Shown: piece by piece, positions 8,220-18,526 of the stretch
Layout: every line of letters starts with the position of its first letter
Numbering within the stretch: position 1 is the stretch's first letter
Source of the DNA: Bacteroidaceae bacterium
GTDB lineage: Bacteria; Bacteroidota; Bacteroidia; Bacteroidales; Bacteroidaceae
NCBI GenBank assembly: GCA_017542145.1
Contig: JAFXXQ010000006.1
Location: 1 to 64,000, forward strand
DNA length: 64,000 nucleotides
Reading direction: 5' to 3'
Notes under the pieces: generated by a model
What the model was told of the DNA's origin: nothing
What the model saw: the letters and a program-made list of their open reading frames with translations, nothing else
Database searches by the model: none
Translations under genes and position numbers: made by a program

Positions 8220-9683
8220 ATGAAACTAAACGACCTTTTGCAACCGATAACCCCTGTCCGCATTGTCGGACAGACGGATAAGGAGGTGGCGGACGTTGTC
8301 ATCGACTCGCGCCGCGTTACGGCTGGAGCCCTGTTTGCCGCCATTCGCGGGACACAGGCTGACGGCCACACCTATATCGACAAAGCCATCGCCGCAGGCG
8401 CTACTGCCATCCTCTGCGAGACCTTGCCCGAAATGCCGGCAGAAGGCGTCACCTACATTCAGGTAGCCAACAGCGAAGAGGCCATCGGCCCTATCGCCAC
8501 AGCCTTCTACGGCTACCCCACCCGACGGCTGAAACTGGTTGGCGTAACGGGCACCAACGGCAAGACGACCATCGCCACGCTACTCTACAAGATGTTCCGC
8601 GCCTTCGGACATAAGGTGGGCCTGCTCAGTACCGTCTGCAACTACATCAACGACGAGGCTATTCCCACCGACCATACCACACCCGATGCCGTAACGCTCA
8701 ATCAGCTGTTGGGACGCATGGCCGACGAGGGGTGCGAATATGCATTCATGGAGTGTTCCAGCCACGCCATCGCCCAGCATCGCATTGGCGGACTGGACTT
8801 TGCAGGAGGTATCTTCACCAACCTCACGCGTGACCACCTCGATTACCACAAGACCGTCGATGCCTACCTTCGTGCCAAAAAAGCGTTTTTCGACCAGCTT
8901 CCCAAGGAGGCATTCGTCGTCACCAATCTTGACGACAAGAACGGGATGGTGATGGCGCAGAACACCCAGGCTTCCGTCCACACCTATTCGCTGCGCACGA
9001 TGGCTGACTTCAAGGGGCGCATCCTGGAGCACCATTTCGAGGGTATGCTCCTCGAAATCAACCGTACGGAGGTGTTTGTCCAATTCATCGGCAAGTTCAA
9101 TGCCAGCAATCTGCTCGCCGTCTATGGTGCTGCCTGCCTGCTGGGCAAGGAGCCGATGGAAGTACTGACGGTACTGAGTACCTTGCATCCTGTAGCTGGA
9201 CGCCTCGAAGCCATCCGCTCCCCTCAGGGGGTGACAGCCGTTGTCGACTACGCCCATACCCCCGATGCCATCAGCAACGTGCTTCGTGCCATCGGCGAGA
9301 TTGTCGCAGGCAAGAGCCAAATAATCACGGTAGTCGGCGCAGGCGGCAATCGCGACAAGGGGAAGCGCCCCCTCATGGCGCAGGAGGCCGTGAAGGGCAG
9401 CACGCGCGTCATCATCACCAGCGACAACCCCCGCTTCGAGGAACCGCAGGACATCATCAACGACATGCTGGCCGGGCTTGACGATGAGCAACGCAAGAAC
9501 GTCATCGCCATCACAGACCGGCGCGAGGCCATCCGCACAGCCTGCATGTTGGCCCAGAAAGGCGACATCATCCTCGTTGCAGGCAAAGGACACGAGGACT
9601 ATCAGGAAATTCGTGGCGTCAAGCATCACTTCGACGACCGTGAAGTGCTTCGCGAGATTTTCGGGATTCCGTCACCCCAATAA
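8220..9683 (+). CDS. murE: UDP-MurNAc-Ala-Glu ligase adding meso-diaminopimelate
   Basis: Adds the third amino acid of the peptidoglycan stem peptide, using ATP. At 487 residues the length is normal. The ATP-binding motif [10 protein letters not shown] is near residue 109. SDNPRFEEP near residue 401 is the DNPR signature of enzymes that use meso-diaminopimelate rather than lysine. It starts 13 bp after the transpeptidase gene. A 21-bp tandem array follows its stop codon. Confidence 0.96.
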   Translation: MKLNDLLQPITPVRIVGQTDKEVADVVIDSRRVTAGALFAAIRGTQADGHTYIDKAIAAGATAILCETLPEMPAEGVTYIQVANSEEAIGPIATAFYGYPTRRLKLVGVTGTNGKTTIATLLYKMFRAFGHKVGLLSTVCNYINDEAIPTDHTTPDAVTLNQLLGRMADEGCEYAFMECSSHAIAQHRIGGLDFAGGIFTNLTRDHLDYHKTVDAYLRAKKAFFDQLPKEAFVVTNLDDKNGMVMAQNTQASVHTYSLRTMADFKGRILEHHFEGMLLEINRTEVFVQFIGKFNASNLLAVYGAACLLGKEPMEVLTVLSTLHPVAGRLEAIRSPQGVTAVVDYAHTPDAISNVLRAIGEIVAGKSQIITVVGAGGNRDKGKRPLMAQEAVKGSTRVIITSDNPRFEEPQDIINDMLAGLDDEQRKNVIAITDRREAIRTACMLAQKGDIILVAGKGHEDYQEIRGVKHHFDDREVLREIFGIPSPQ

Positions 9684-9696
9684 CATCAAACGCCAC

Positions 9697-9785
9697 GAAA
9701 TTAGAATAAGCTTCTGTGAAATTAAATTAAGCTTCTGAGAAATTAGAATAAGCTTCTGTGAAATTAGAATAAGACTCTGCGAAAT
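9697..9785. repeat. 21-bp tandem repeat, 4.2 copies, between murE and mraY
   Basis: Units at 9697, 9718, 9739 and 9760, all 21 bp, with consensus GAAATTAGAATAAGCTTCTG plus one variable base; GAAAT begins a fifth. It starts 13 bp after the murE stop and ends 14 bp before mraY. It contains stop codons, so it is not coding. Its role is unknown; the copies are very similar, so the array looks young. Confidence 0.9.
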
Positions 9786-9799
9786 CAAAGAAAGACCAT

Positions 9800-11080
9800 A
9801 TGCTAAACTACCTGTTCGATTACCTTCAGAAAATACACTTCCCAGGCGCAGGCCTGTTCAGCTACATCACCTTCAGGGCCATCTTTGCCTTGGTCGTATC
9901 CATCGTCGTGTCCGTCTGGTTCGGCAAGCTGTTCATCCGTCTGCTGAAGCGCCGCAACATCTCCGAGACGCAGCGCGACGAGCGTCTCGACCCCTTCGGA
10001 GTTGGCAAGGTGGGCGTCCCCACTATGGGTGGTGTCATCATCATCGCCTCCATCCTCATCCCCTGCCTCCTCATCGGCAGGCTGAATAACATCTACCTGG
10101 GGCTGATGCTTGTGACCACCATCATCCTGGGTGCGCTGGGCTTTGCCGACGACTACATCAAGACCTTCAAGAAAAACAAGGACGGCCTGAACGGCTGGGT
10201 GAAGATTATCGGTCAGGTGACGCTCGGGCTGATTGTCGGCCTCACCCTGCGCTATAGCCCGCAGGTGGTTATCAACGAAAAGGTCGAGACGCGTATCGAG
10301 AACAACAAGGAGGTGGTTATCAAGAGCCCCGACGTGAAATCCACGCGTACGACCATCCCCTTCCTGAAGAACCACAACCTCAACTATGCCGACCTCTTCA
10401 GCTGGCTGGGCGACCCGCTGAAGTACAAGGCGGGGTGGATTTTCTTCGTCATCCTCACCGTCTTTGTCGTCACAGCCGTCAGCAACGGCTCGAACCTCAA
10501 CGACGGAATGGATGGTATGGCGGCAGGCAATTCAGCCATCATCGCAGCCACGCTTGGCGTGCTGGCCTACGTCTCCAGCAACATCGTGCTGACGGAATAT
10601 TTCGACCTTATGTATATTCCTGGCAGCCAGGAGTTAGTAGTCTTTACGATGGCCTTCGTAGGCGCCCTGATAGGCTTCCTCTGGTACAACAGCTACCCAG
10701 CCGAAATATTCATGGGCGACACAGGCAGCCTCACCATAGGTGGCATCATCGCCGTGCTGGCACTCTGCATCCACAAGGAACTCCTCCTGCCCATACTGTG
10801 CGGCATCTTCCTCATCGAGAGCCTATCCGTCATCTGCCAGCGCTTCTACTATAAGCTGGGGAAACGGCGCGGGCGTCACAGCCGTCTCTGGAAGCGCACC
10901 CCCATCCACGACCACTATCGCACCTCGATGGCGCAGGTGCTCAAGGCCGACCCCACAAGCACGGTCCGCTTCAAAGGCAACGACTCGCGCCTGCAATTCG
11001 AGACGAAGATTACATTCCGCTTCTGGATTGTCAGCATCGGTCTTGCCGCCTTTACGCTATTGACCCTGAAGATACGATAA
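9800..11080 (+). CDS. mraY: phospho-MurNAc-pentapeptide transferase
   Basis: Integral membrane enzyme that moves phospho-MurNAc-pentapeptide to undecaprenyl phosphate, making lipid I. About ten membrane helices. Visible family motifs are GFADDYIK (about 114-121), NGSNLNDGMDGMAAG (about 230-244), MGDTGSL (about 304-310) and TPIHDHY near residue 369. At 426 residues it is longer than the E. coli enzyme, mainly through a charged soluble insert at about 150-190, as is common in Bacteroidetes. Confidence 0.96.
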   Translation: MLNYLFDYLQKIHFPGAGLFSYITFRAIFALVVSIVVSVWFGKLFIRLLKRRNISETQRDERLDPFGVGKVGVPTMGGVIIIASILIPCLLIGRLNNIYLGLMLVTTIILGALGFADDYIKTFKKNKDGLNGWVKIIGQVTLGLIVGLTLRYSPQVVINEKVETRIENNKEVVIKSPDVKSTRTTIPFLKNHNLNYADLFSWLGDPLKYKAGWIFFVILTVFVVTAVSNGSNLNDGMDGMAAGNSAIIAATLGVLAYVSSNIVLTEYFDLMYIPGSQELVVFTMAFVGALIGFLWYNSYPAEIFMGDTGSLTIGGIIAVLALCIHKELLLPILCGIFLIESLSVICQRFYYKLGKRRGRHSRLWKRTPIHDHYRTSMAQVLKADPTSTVRFKGNDSRLQFETKITFRFWIVSIGLAAFTLLTLKIR

Positions 11081-11150
11081 AACGCAGCGGATAAGGATTT
11101 TTCAAAACTACGGAATATCATCCTGAAACTAACGAAATAAGATACAAAAC

Positions 11151-12479
11151 ATGAGAATTGTTGTACTGGGAGCAGGCGAGAGCGGCGTAGGAGCCGCCAT
11201 CCTCGCAAAGACAAAGGGTTTCGACGTCTTCGTGAGCGACATGGCGTCCATCAAGGACTACTACAAACAGATGCTTGCCGACTACCACATCCCCTGGGAA
11301 GAGGGACAGCACACCGAATCGCTTATCCTCAATGCCGATGAGGTCGTGAAGAGCCCAGGCATCCCCTGCGATGCCCCCCTGCCCCTAAAGCTGAAGGAGC
11401 AGGGCACGCCCGTCATCTCAGAGATTGAGTTCGCAGGGCGCTACACAAATGCCAAGATGATCTGTATCACAGGCTCAAACGGCAAGACCACCACCACGTC
11501 GCTCATCTACCACATCTTCAAGCATGCAGGATACAACGTGGGGCTTGCAGGCAATATCGGGCGCAGCCTTGCCCTGCAGGTGGCCACAAAGAACTACGAC
11601 TACTACGTCATCGAGCTTAGCTCGTTCCAGCTCGACAACATGTACGACTTCCGCGCCAACATCGCCGTGCTGATGAACATCACACCCGATCACCTCGACC
11701 GTTACCACCACAATATGCAGGAATACGTCGATGCCAAGTTCCGCATCCTGCAGAACCAGACGGACGACGATGCCTTTGTCTTCTGGAACGACGACCCCAT
11801 CATCCGGCGCGAATTGGGCAAGTACGGCATCCACGGGCGCCTCTACCCCTTTGCAGAATTGGAAGCCGCAGGCCTTTCAGCCTTTACCAAGGAGGGGAGA
11901 ATCTATTTCACGGAGCCCTTCGCCTTCAACATGGAGCAGGAAGCCCTCGCCCTGACAGGCAAACACAACCTCTACAACTCTATGGCGGCAGGCATCACGG
12001 CCAACATTTCGGGCATCAAGAACGACGTCATCCGCGAAGCCCTCGCCGACTTCAAGGGTGTCGAACATCGCCTCGAATACGTCACCCGCGTACGCGGCGT
12101 CGATTACATCAACGACTCCAAGGCCACTAATGTCAACAGCTGCTGGTACGCCCTTCAGAGCATGAAGGCCAAAACTATCCTCATCCTTGGCGGAAAGGAT
12201 AAGGGGAACGACTACAGCGAGATTGCCGACCTGGTGCGCGAGAAATGTGTAGGACTTGTTTATATGGGGCTTCACAACGAAAAGCTCCACGATTTCTTCG
12301 ACGGCTTCGGCCTTCCTGTCCGCGACGTCCAGAGCATGAAGGACGCTATAGATGCCGCTTACGCTATGGCTCAACCTGGCCAGGCCGTACTCCTCAGCCC
12401 CTGCTGCGCCAGTTTCGACCTTTTCAAGAGCTACGAGGACCGTGGTGAACAGTTCAAACAATGCGTGATGGCTCTATGA
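11151..12479 (+). CDS. murD: UDP-MurNAc-alanine:D-glutamate ligase
   Basis: Adds D-glutamate to UDP-MurNAc-alanine with ATP. The N-terminal Rossmann motif VVLGAGESGVGAA is at residues 3-15, and the ATP-binding motif ITGSNGKTTTTS near residue 105. Its last codon overlaps the ftsW start as ATGA, so translation is coupled. Confidence 0.95.
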   Translation: MRIVVLGAGESGVGAAILAKTKGFDVFVSDMASIKDYYKQMLADYHIPWEEGQHTESLILNADEVVKSPGIPCDAPLPLKLKEQGTPVISEIEFAGRYTNAKMICITGSNGKTTTTSLIYHIFKHAGYNVGLAGNIGRSLALQVATKNYDYYVIELSSFQLDNMYDFRANIAVLMNITPDHLDRYHHNMQEYVDAKFRILQNQTDDDAFVFWNDDPIIRRELGKYGIHGRLYPFAELEAAGLSAFTKEGRIYFTEPFAFNMEQEALALTGKHNLYNSMAAGITANISGIKNDVIREALADFKGVEHRLEYVTRVRGVDYINDSKATNVNSCWYALQSMKAKTILILGGKDKGNDYSEIADLVREKCVGLVYMGLHNEKLHDFFDGFGLPVRDVQSMKDAIDAAYAMAQPGQAVLLSPCCASFDLFKSYEDRGEQFKQCVMAL

Positions 12480-13708
12480 AAAACGATTTTATAAACCGAA
12501 TCTTCCGAGGCGACAAGGGAATATGGTTTATATTCATGTTCCTTTGCATGATTTCTATTGTAGAAGTCTTCAGCGCCACCAGCCAGATGTCCTACGACAG
12601 CGGCAACTTCTGGGGACCTATCAGTTCGCATTGTATCCATATGCTCATCGGCGTCGCAATGGTTATCATCGTCCATTTGCTACCTTACAAATATTGGAAA
12701 GTACTGGGGCCTGTGTTACTGGGCATATCACTTATACTCCTTATATATTTAGTCGTCGCAGGAAAAGCCATCAATGGCGGCGCACGCTGGATTCGCATCT
12801 TTGGATTCACCCTGCAACCCTCTGAAATCGCCAAGCTTGCCGTTATTATGACGGTGGCTTTGCTGCTTTCCCGCATGGATACCGATGATTTACGCTCGTC
12901 GTGGAAAACGTATGGATGGATTATGGGCATCACCATCGTTTTTTGTGCATTCATAGCTCTTGAAAACCTCTCCACGGCAGGATTGCTCTTTGTGGTTGTC
13001 GTCATTATGACGCTTATCGGGGGTGTGCCAAAACGGATAACCCTGCCTATCTATGGCGCAGGAGCCCTCTTAGTAGGCATTGTCCTTGCCTTCTTTGTCT
13101 TGACGCCTCAAAAGACCATGAGATGGGTGGCCGAGAAAACCCCTCTCCACCGTGCCGAAACCTGGCAGAAACGTATCAAGGGCTTTGTGGTTGTATTGCC
13201 CGACAATCCGTCGGACTATCGTATTTCTGACGAAAACCGTCAAATCTCCCACGCCCTCATCGCTGTCGCTTCCAGTGGCATCGTAGGCACAGGTCCAGGC
13301 AATTCCGTACAACGCGATTTTCTCTCCCACGCTGATTGCGACTTCATCTTTGCCATCATTCTGGAAGAACTCGGACTTGTCGGAGCCATCTTTGTGCTAT
13401 TACTTTACGTGGCACTACTAGTGCGAGTGGGTAAGATAGCCCGAAAATGCCCCAGCCGTTTCTCGGCGCTACTTGTCATGGGGTGCGCCCTCATGCTGGT
13501 TACACAGGCTTTCACCCACATGCTCATCTCGGTGAACATGTTCCCCGTCACAGGCCAGCCGCTACCGCTCATCAGCCGTGGCGGCACAAGCGTCATCATC
13601 AGCTGTATGTACATCGGCATCATCCTCAACGTCAGCTACCTCGTCGGCACAGACGATGCCCAAAACGAAGACATCTATAACCCTCAAATCCTAATACCTA
13701 ACACTTAA
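12476..13708 (+). CDS. ftsW: FtsW septal peptidoglycan polymerase
   Basis: SEDS-family glycosyltransferase that polymerises lipid II at the septum, working with the transpeptidase encoded upstream. 410 residues and about ten membrane helices. The conserved loop PLPLISRGGTS is near residues 360-372. The start is the ATG at 12476, because it gives the ATGA overlap with murD; an in-frame ATG 15 bp upstream is less likely. Confidence 0.95.
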   Translation: MKNDFINRIFRGDKGIWFIFMFLCMISIVEVFSATSQMSYDSGNFWGPISSHCIHMLIGVAMVIIVHLLPYKYWKVLGPVLLGISLILLIYLVVAGKAINGGARWIRIFGFTLQPSEIAKLAVIMTVALLLSRMDTDDLRSSWKTYGWIMGITIVFCAFIALENLSTAGLLFVVVVIMTLIGGVPKRITLPIYGAGALLVGIVLAFFVLTPQKTMRWVAEKTPLHRAETWQKRIKGFVVVLPDNPSDYRISDENRQISHALIAVASSGIVGTGPGNSVQRDFLSHADCDFIFAIILEELGLVGAIFVLLLYVALLVRVGKIARKCPSRFSALLVMGCALMLVTQAFTHMLISVNMFPVTGQPLPLISRGGTSVIISCMYIGIILNVSYLVGTDDAQNEDIYNPQILIPNT

Positions 13709-13720
13709 TACTCATATCGT

Positions 13721-14848
13721 ATGGAGGATCACCTGAAAGTTATTATCAGCGGAGGAGGTACAGGAGGACATATCTTCCCCGCCCTATCCATTGCCGATAC
13801 CATAAAGGCCAAGCGCCCCGACACGGAAATCCTCTTCGTCGGCGCAGATAACCGCATGGAGATGCAACGCGTCCCCGCTGCAGGTTATCCCATCAAAGGG
13901 CTTCCCGTCAGCGGTTTCGACCGTCGGCACGTGCTGAAGAACATCGCCGTGCTTTTCCGTCTCGCCAAGAGCCAGCGGATGGCGAAGCGGATTATCCGCG
14001 ATTTCCAGCCCGACGTGGCAGTCGGAGTTGGCGGCTATGCCAGTGGCCCCACGTTGAAAATGGCAGGAGCTGCAGGTATCCCCACACTCCTACAAGAACA
14101 AAACTCCTACGCTGGCGTCACCAACAAGCTGCTGGCCAAGGATGCAGCTGTTATCTGCGTCGCCTATGAAGGGCTGGAACGTTTCTTCCCCGCTGAGAAA
14201 ATCCGCCTCACGGGCAACCCCGTCCGCGGAAACCTGCTGACGGCATCCGTTGCTCACGATGAGGCTGTGGCCTTTTACGGTTTCGACCCTTCAAAACCTG
14301 TGGTGCTGATTGTAGGCGGCAGTTTGGGAGCACGAAGCGTCAACGAAAGTATCGCGGCTCACCTTGACGATATCCGCAAAAGCGAGGTGCAGTTCATCTG
14401 GCAAACGGGTAAGTACTATTTTGAGGAAATGAAGAAACGCGTTGGAGCAGAAAAACCTGCTAATCTCGTTATCACCGATTTCATTGCCAATATGGATGTC
14501 GCCTATGCTGCTGCCGACCTCGTCGTCAGCCGTGCAGGAGCAGGTTCTATTTCAGAGTTCTGCCTTCTGGGGAAAGCCGTCATTCTCGTTCCGTCGCCCA
14601 ATGTGGCTGAAGACCATCAGACTAAGAACGCCATGGCGCTGGTCAATAGAAGTGCAGCTGTCCTTGTCAAGGATGTAGAGGCACAAGAAAAGCTTATCCC
14701 CACGGCTCTCAATCTGGTTCAAGATGCTTCGAAGCTTGCCGACCTTCGCAAAAACATCCTCACCCTGGCCTTGCCCGACTCAGCCTCCATCATTGCCGAC
14801 GAGGTCATCCGCCTTGCCGAGGAATTCCGTTCCCATAAAGTCCAATAA
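13721..14848 (+). CDS. murG: lipid II synthase (MurG glycosyltransferase)
   Basis: Transfers GlcNAc from UDP-GlcNAc to lipid I at the inner face of the membrane. 375 residues. The N-terminal GGGTGGHIFPAL (about 10-21) is the MurG/GT28 signature, and GGSLGARSVN (about 198) and SRAGAGSISE (about 270) form the donor site. It starts 12 bp after ftsW. Confidence 0.96.
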   Translation: MEDHLKVIISGGGTGGHIFPALSIADTIKAKRPDTEILFVGADNRMEMQRVPAAGYPIKGLPVSGFDRRHVLKNIAVLFRLAKSQRMAKRIIRDFQPDVAVGVGGYASGPTLKMAGAAGIPTLLQEQNSYAGVTNKLLAKDAAVICVAYEGLERFFPAEKIRLTGNPVRGNLLTASVAHDEAVAFYGFDPSKPVVLIVGGSLGARSVNESIAAHLDDIRKSEVQFIWQTGKYYFEEMKKRVGAEKPANLVITDFIANMDVAYAAADLVVSRAGAGSISEFCLLGKAVILVPSPNVAEDHQTKNAMALVNRSAAVLVKDVEAQEKLIPTALNLVQDASKLADLRKNILTLALPDSASIIADEVIRLAEEFRSHKVQ

Positions 14849-14872
14849 TTCCACAAAAGAGTTTTCCGTTTC

Positions 14873-16255
14873 ATGCGCATTGAAGATATACAATCGGTTT
14901 ATTTCATCGGAGCAGGAGGCATCGGCATGAGTGCTTTGGTACGCTACTTCCTTTCACTGGGAAAGACGGTGGCCGGATACGATCGTGTGCCCACTCCTCT
15001 GACATCCCGTCTGAACGAAGAAGGCGCAGCCATTCACTACGAGGACAACGTCAGCCTCATCCCCCCCGACTGCCGCGATGCCGCCACGACGTTGGTGGTT
15101 TATACGCCTGCCGTCCCATACGACCATGCGGAATGGACCTGGTTCCGAGAGCATGACTTTGAAATCCAAAAGCGTGCCCAGGTTCTCGGCACCATCACAC
15201 GCAGCCGGCGCGGACTCTGCGTGGCAGGCACACACGGCAAGACGACAACCAGCACTATGGCTGCGCACCTCATTTATCAGTCGCATGTGGGCACGGCCGC
15301 CTTCCTTGGAGGTATTTCGAAGAACTACGGCACCAACCTGCTGACGGCAAAAGGTGAAAGCGACTTGGTGGTCATCGAAGCTGACGAGTTCGACCGTTCA
15401 TTTCATTGGCTGGAGCCCTATATGACTGTTGTCACCTCCACCGACCCTGACCATCTGGACATCTACGGCACACCCGAAGCCTACTGGGAGAGCTTTGAGA
15501 AGTACATTTCGCTCATCCGTCGCGGCGGAACACTCATCATTCACGAAGGCTTGCAGATTCATCCCGTTATCCCCGAGGGTGTCACCGTCTATACGTATAG
15601 TCGCAATCATGGCGACTTCCACGCAGAGAATATCCGTATTGCCGACGGGGAGGTTTATTTCGACTTTGTCTCACCTCGCGGGACGATACGCCATATCCAG
15701 TTGGGCGTTCCCATCCCCATCAACATCGACAATGGCGTAGCCGCCATGGCATTGGCTCTGCTCTGCGGTGTTACGGACGAGGAAATCCGGCGCGGTATGG
15801 CCACATTCCAGGGCGTCGACCGTCGGTTCGATTTTAAAATCAAGACCCCCCGCCACGTCTTCCTAAGCGACTATGCCCATCATCCCGCCGAGATTCGCCA
15901 GAGCGCCCTCTCCATCCGCCAGCTCTACAGCGACCGCCGTATCACAGCACTCTTTCAGCCTCATCTCTATACGCGTACACGCGATTTCTACCGCGATTTT
16001 GCTGAGAGTCTGTCGCTGTTGGACGAGGTGATACTCGTGGACATCTATCCCGCCCGCGAACAACCCATCCCTGGCGTGACGACGAAACTCATCTACGACC
16101 TCCTTGCCCCTAATGTCAGGAAAAAGATGATCAGCCGTGAGCAGATTCTACCCGTCATCGCGGAAAGGAAAGCCGACATCGACGTACTCATCGCCTTGGG
16201 TGCTGGCGACATCGAAGATTTCGTCCCCAGCATTACAAAGATATTGAATGATTAA
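14873..16255 (+). CDS. murC: UDP-MurNAc:L-alanine ligase
   Basis: First amino-acid ligase of peptidoglycan precursor synthesis. 460 residues. An N-terminal GAGGIGMSALVRYF near residue 14 is the UDP-binding motif, and GTHGKTTTSTMAA near residue 119 is the P-loop. The position between murG and ftsQ is the standard Bacteroidetes order. Confidence 0.96.
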   Translation: MRIEDIQSVYFIGAGGIGMSALVRYFLSLGKTVAGYDRVPTPLTSRLNEEGAAIHYEDNVSLIPPDCRDAATTLVVYTPAVPYDHAEWTWFREHDFEIQKRAQVLGTITRSRRGLCVAGTHGKTTTSTMAAHLIYQSHVGTAAFLGGISKNYGTNLLTAKGESDLVVIEADEFDRSFHWLEPYMTVVTSTDPDHLDIYGTPEAYWESFEKYISLIRRGGTLIIHEGLQIHPVIPEGVTVYTYSRNHGDFHAENIRIADGEVYFDFVSPRGTIRHIQLGVPIPINIDNGVAAMALALLCGVTDEEIRRGMATFQGVDRRFDFKIKTPRHVFLSDYAHHPAEIRQSALSIRQLYSDRRITALFQPHLYTRTRDFYRDFAESLSLLDEVILVDIYPAREQPIPGVTTKLIYDLLAPNVRKKMISREQILPVIAERKADIDVLIALGAGDIEDFVPSITKILND

Positions 16256-16309
16256 AGCATGAAACGCAGCAAACAAATAGCAAAACCATAAATTGTCAAA
16301 TCGTCAGTC

Positions 16310-17029
16310 ATGAAACGCGTCTTTTCCATAGTTGTTCTGGCGCTATTGCTGGTCTATATCGGCATCGCCCTTGCCGCGTTCTGCCCGCGTCCCGCGGCCC
16401 CCGTCTGCGACGGCATTGAGCTGATGGGCACGGGCACCTCGCAGTTTGAGACGCAACAGGAGGTCATCGGCCTGCTCAGCCGTTTCGGGCTCGACCCCGT
16501 GGGCAAGCCGATGGACGAAATCTCCTGCAGCGCCATCGAGGACAGCCTCAGCACGCTGCCCCTTGTGCTGCACTGCGACTGCTTCAAGAGCGCAGGCTCG
16601 AAGGTGGGAATCAACATCGCCTGCCGCACGCCCATCATGCGCATCATCCCCGACAAGGGGACAGGCGGCTACATCGACCGCGAGGGCGTGCTGTTCGACC
16701 GTCTGCCGCGGCCCGTCTCTCTCCCCGTCGCCACAGGCGACATCGACAAAGCGTTTGCCGAAAGGGAACTCTACGAAATAGCCCTTTTCCTGCAGAAGGA
16801 CAAGTTCTGGAACGCGCAAATAGAACAAATCCACGTAACCGCTGCCCACGACCTGGAACTGGTGCCCCGCGTAGGCGACCACATCATCCGCTTCGGCAAA
16901 GTGGAACGGGTGAAACAGAAGTTCGCTAAACTGCAGACCTTCTATGAAAAAGGGCTTAACCAAGTGGGATGGAACCGCTATTCCGTCATAGACATCCGCT
17001 ATGGCGACCAGGTGATTGGTATCAAATAA
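16310..17029 (+). CDS. ftsQ: FtsQ-like cell division protein
   Basis: A bitopic divisome protein of 239 residues. It has a short cytoplasmic start, one membrane helix (about 5-23) and a periplasmic part in which a POTRA-like domain is expected but poorly conserved. The call relies on topology and its place between murC and ftsA. It should bridge FtsL and the later divisome proteins. Confidence 0.85.
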   Translation: MKRVFSIVVLALLLVYIGIALAAFCPRPAAPVCDGIELMGTGTSQFETQQEVIGLLSRFGLDPVGKPMDEISCSAIEDSLSTLPLVLHCDCFKSAGSKVGINIACRTPIMRIIPDKGTGGYIDREGVLFDRLPRPVSLPVATGDIDKAFAERELYEIALFLQKDKFWNAQIEQIHVTAAHDLELVPRVGDHIIRFGKVERVKQKFAKLQTFYEKGLNQVGWNRYSVIDIRYGDQVIGIK

Positions 17030-17092
17030 AAAAAGGGATTAGTCAGGATAACGCCGAAAAAAAGAAAAACGTCAAAACGTAAATCATACAAT

Positions 17093-18511
17093 ATGGAATC
17101 AGAAAAAGAATTGATAGTGGTTATTGAGACAGGCTCGTGGGTGGTCAGCGGAGCGGCAGGACAGAAACGTCCCGACGGCACGCTGGAGGTGGTGGCGTAT
17201 GCCAGCGAGCCGTCTGGAGAATTCATCAGGAACGGCGTGGTCCGCAACATCGACCGCACCGCCCAGTGCCTGACAAACATCATCAACATGCTGGAGGGTG
17301 ATCTGAAGAAATACTCCATTAACAAGATTTATGTGGGTATCGGAGGTTATACACTGCACACTGTCCCGACCAAGGTAGAACGAGGTTTTGAAGAGGACAC
17401 TCACGTAACTACCGAAATCATCGAGAGCATGATTGTGGAGCAGGAGGAATGTATCGACAATGACAAAAAAACCGTCATTGAGGTCATACCCCAAGAGTAC
17501 AAAGTGGATAATCTGGTGACAGGTGACCCTGTGGGATACAATTGTCGGCACATCGTAGGTGAATACATCAACCTTATCGCCCGCTTTTCAATTATGAACA
17601 ACCTTGCCAAAGCCTTTGAGATGGCTAAGCTGGAGGATACGGATAATCTGGTCACTCCCTTGCGATTGGCAGAGGCCATCCTGACGCCCACCGAACGCAA
17701 TCTAGGGTGCACGCTGGTGGACATCGGCGCCGACTGTACCACCGTCTCCATCTACAAAGGCGGACGACTGCGATTCCTTTCCGTCATCCCGTTAGGTGAC
17801 AGACTCATCACCGCCGACCTCGCCACGCTGGGCATCGGCGAAGAAGAAGCCGAACGAATAAAGCAGACCATCGGACTGACGACCACATACAGCGACGAGG
17901 CTACTTATCGTGTCGAAAGCGGCAATGACATCAAGCTGAAGAACATAAGCATGGTCATACGGGCACGTATGCAGGAGATTCTGGTCAACGTATCCAACCA
18001 AGTCATGCTGAGCGGATACAGCGACGACAAACTCAGTTCAGGCTACATCTTCACAGGAGGCGCGCTGGAAATCCCCAATGCCGAAACGTACATACGCAAC
18101 CAAAAGGTAAAAGTATTTCCAAGCATTCGCATCGCCACACTTAACGAAAACGTCCGCTGGACAGCCGCCAAACGTCCTTCCATCTCCAAACAACTAGTCA
18201 TCGCCGCACTGATTGCCGCAGGAGAAGACAATTGTGTAAGCATCAATCATGATGCGCCACTTGAAATCGACTATACTAACTCCGAGCTAAAGACAGGTAA
18301 TCTTTTCGATGAAGACGGTGAGAGTGCTCAGGATGAACGCGACCGTAGAAATGCCCAACGACAAGCCGAAAAAGCCCAACGACAAGCTGAAGCAAGAGCG
18401 ATTCAATTAAAAAAAGCAGCAGAGAAGGCTTCGAAGCAAAAGGGAGAGAGCTGGATTAAGAAAATGAGAAGAATGCGCGATAAGCTCACGGACATGATTA
18501 ACGAGAACTAA
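17093..18511 (+). CDS. ftsA: FtsA actin-like divisome protein
   Basis: Tethers FtsZ to the membrane and recruits later division proteins. 472 residues with an actin-like ATPase fold. Visible are IETGSWVVSGAA near residue 12, VDIGADCTTVSIYKGG near 207-222 and FTGGALEIPN near 322. The C-terminus has an unusually long Ala/Gln/Lys linker (about 420-448) before the amphipathic membrane-targeting helix (about 452-472, WIKKMRRMRDKL). Confidence 0.95.
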   Translation: MESEKELIVVIETGSWVVSGAAGQKRPDGTLEVVAYASEPSGEFIRNGVVRNIDRTAQCLTNIINMLEGDLKKYSINKIYVGIGGYTLHTVPTKVERGFEEDTHVTTEIIESMIVEQEECIDNDKKTVIEVIPQEYKVDNLVTGDPVGYNCRHIVGEYINLIARFSIMNNLAKAFEMAKLEDTDNLVTPLRLAEAILTPTERNLGCTLVDIGADCTTVSIYKGGRLRFLSVIPLGDRLITADLATLGIGEEEAERIKQTIGLTTTYSDEATYRVESGNDIKLKNISMVIRARMQEILVNVSNQVMLSGYSDDKLSSGYIFTGGALEIPNAETYIRNQKVKVFPSIRIATLNENVRWTAAKRPSISKQLVIAALIAAGEDNCVSINHDAPLEIDYTNSELKTGNLFDEDGESAQDERDRRNAQRQAEKAQRQAEARAIQLKKAAEKASKQKGESWIKKMRRMRDKLTDMINEN

Positions 18512-18526
18512 TAACCCCTTTGCCCT

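Noticed and set aside
9697..9785. CRISPR or small coding repeat
   Set aside because: Direct 21-bp tandem units without spacers; stop codons in the unit exclude a coding role.
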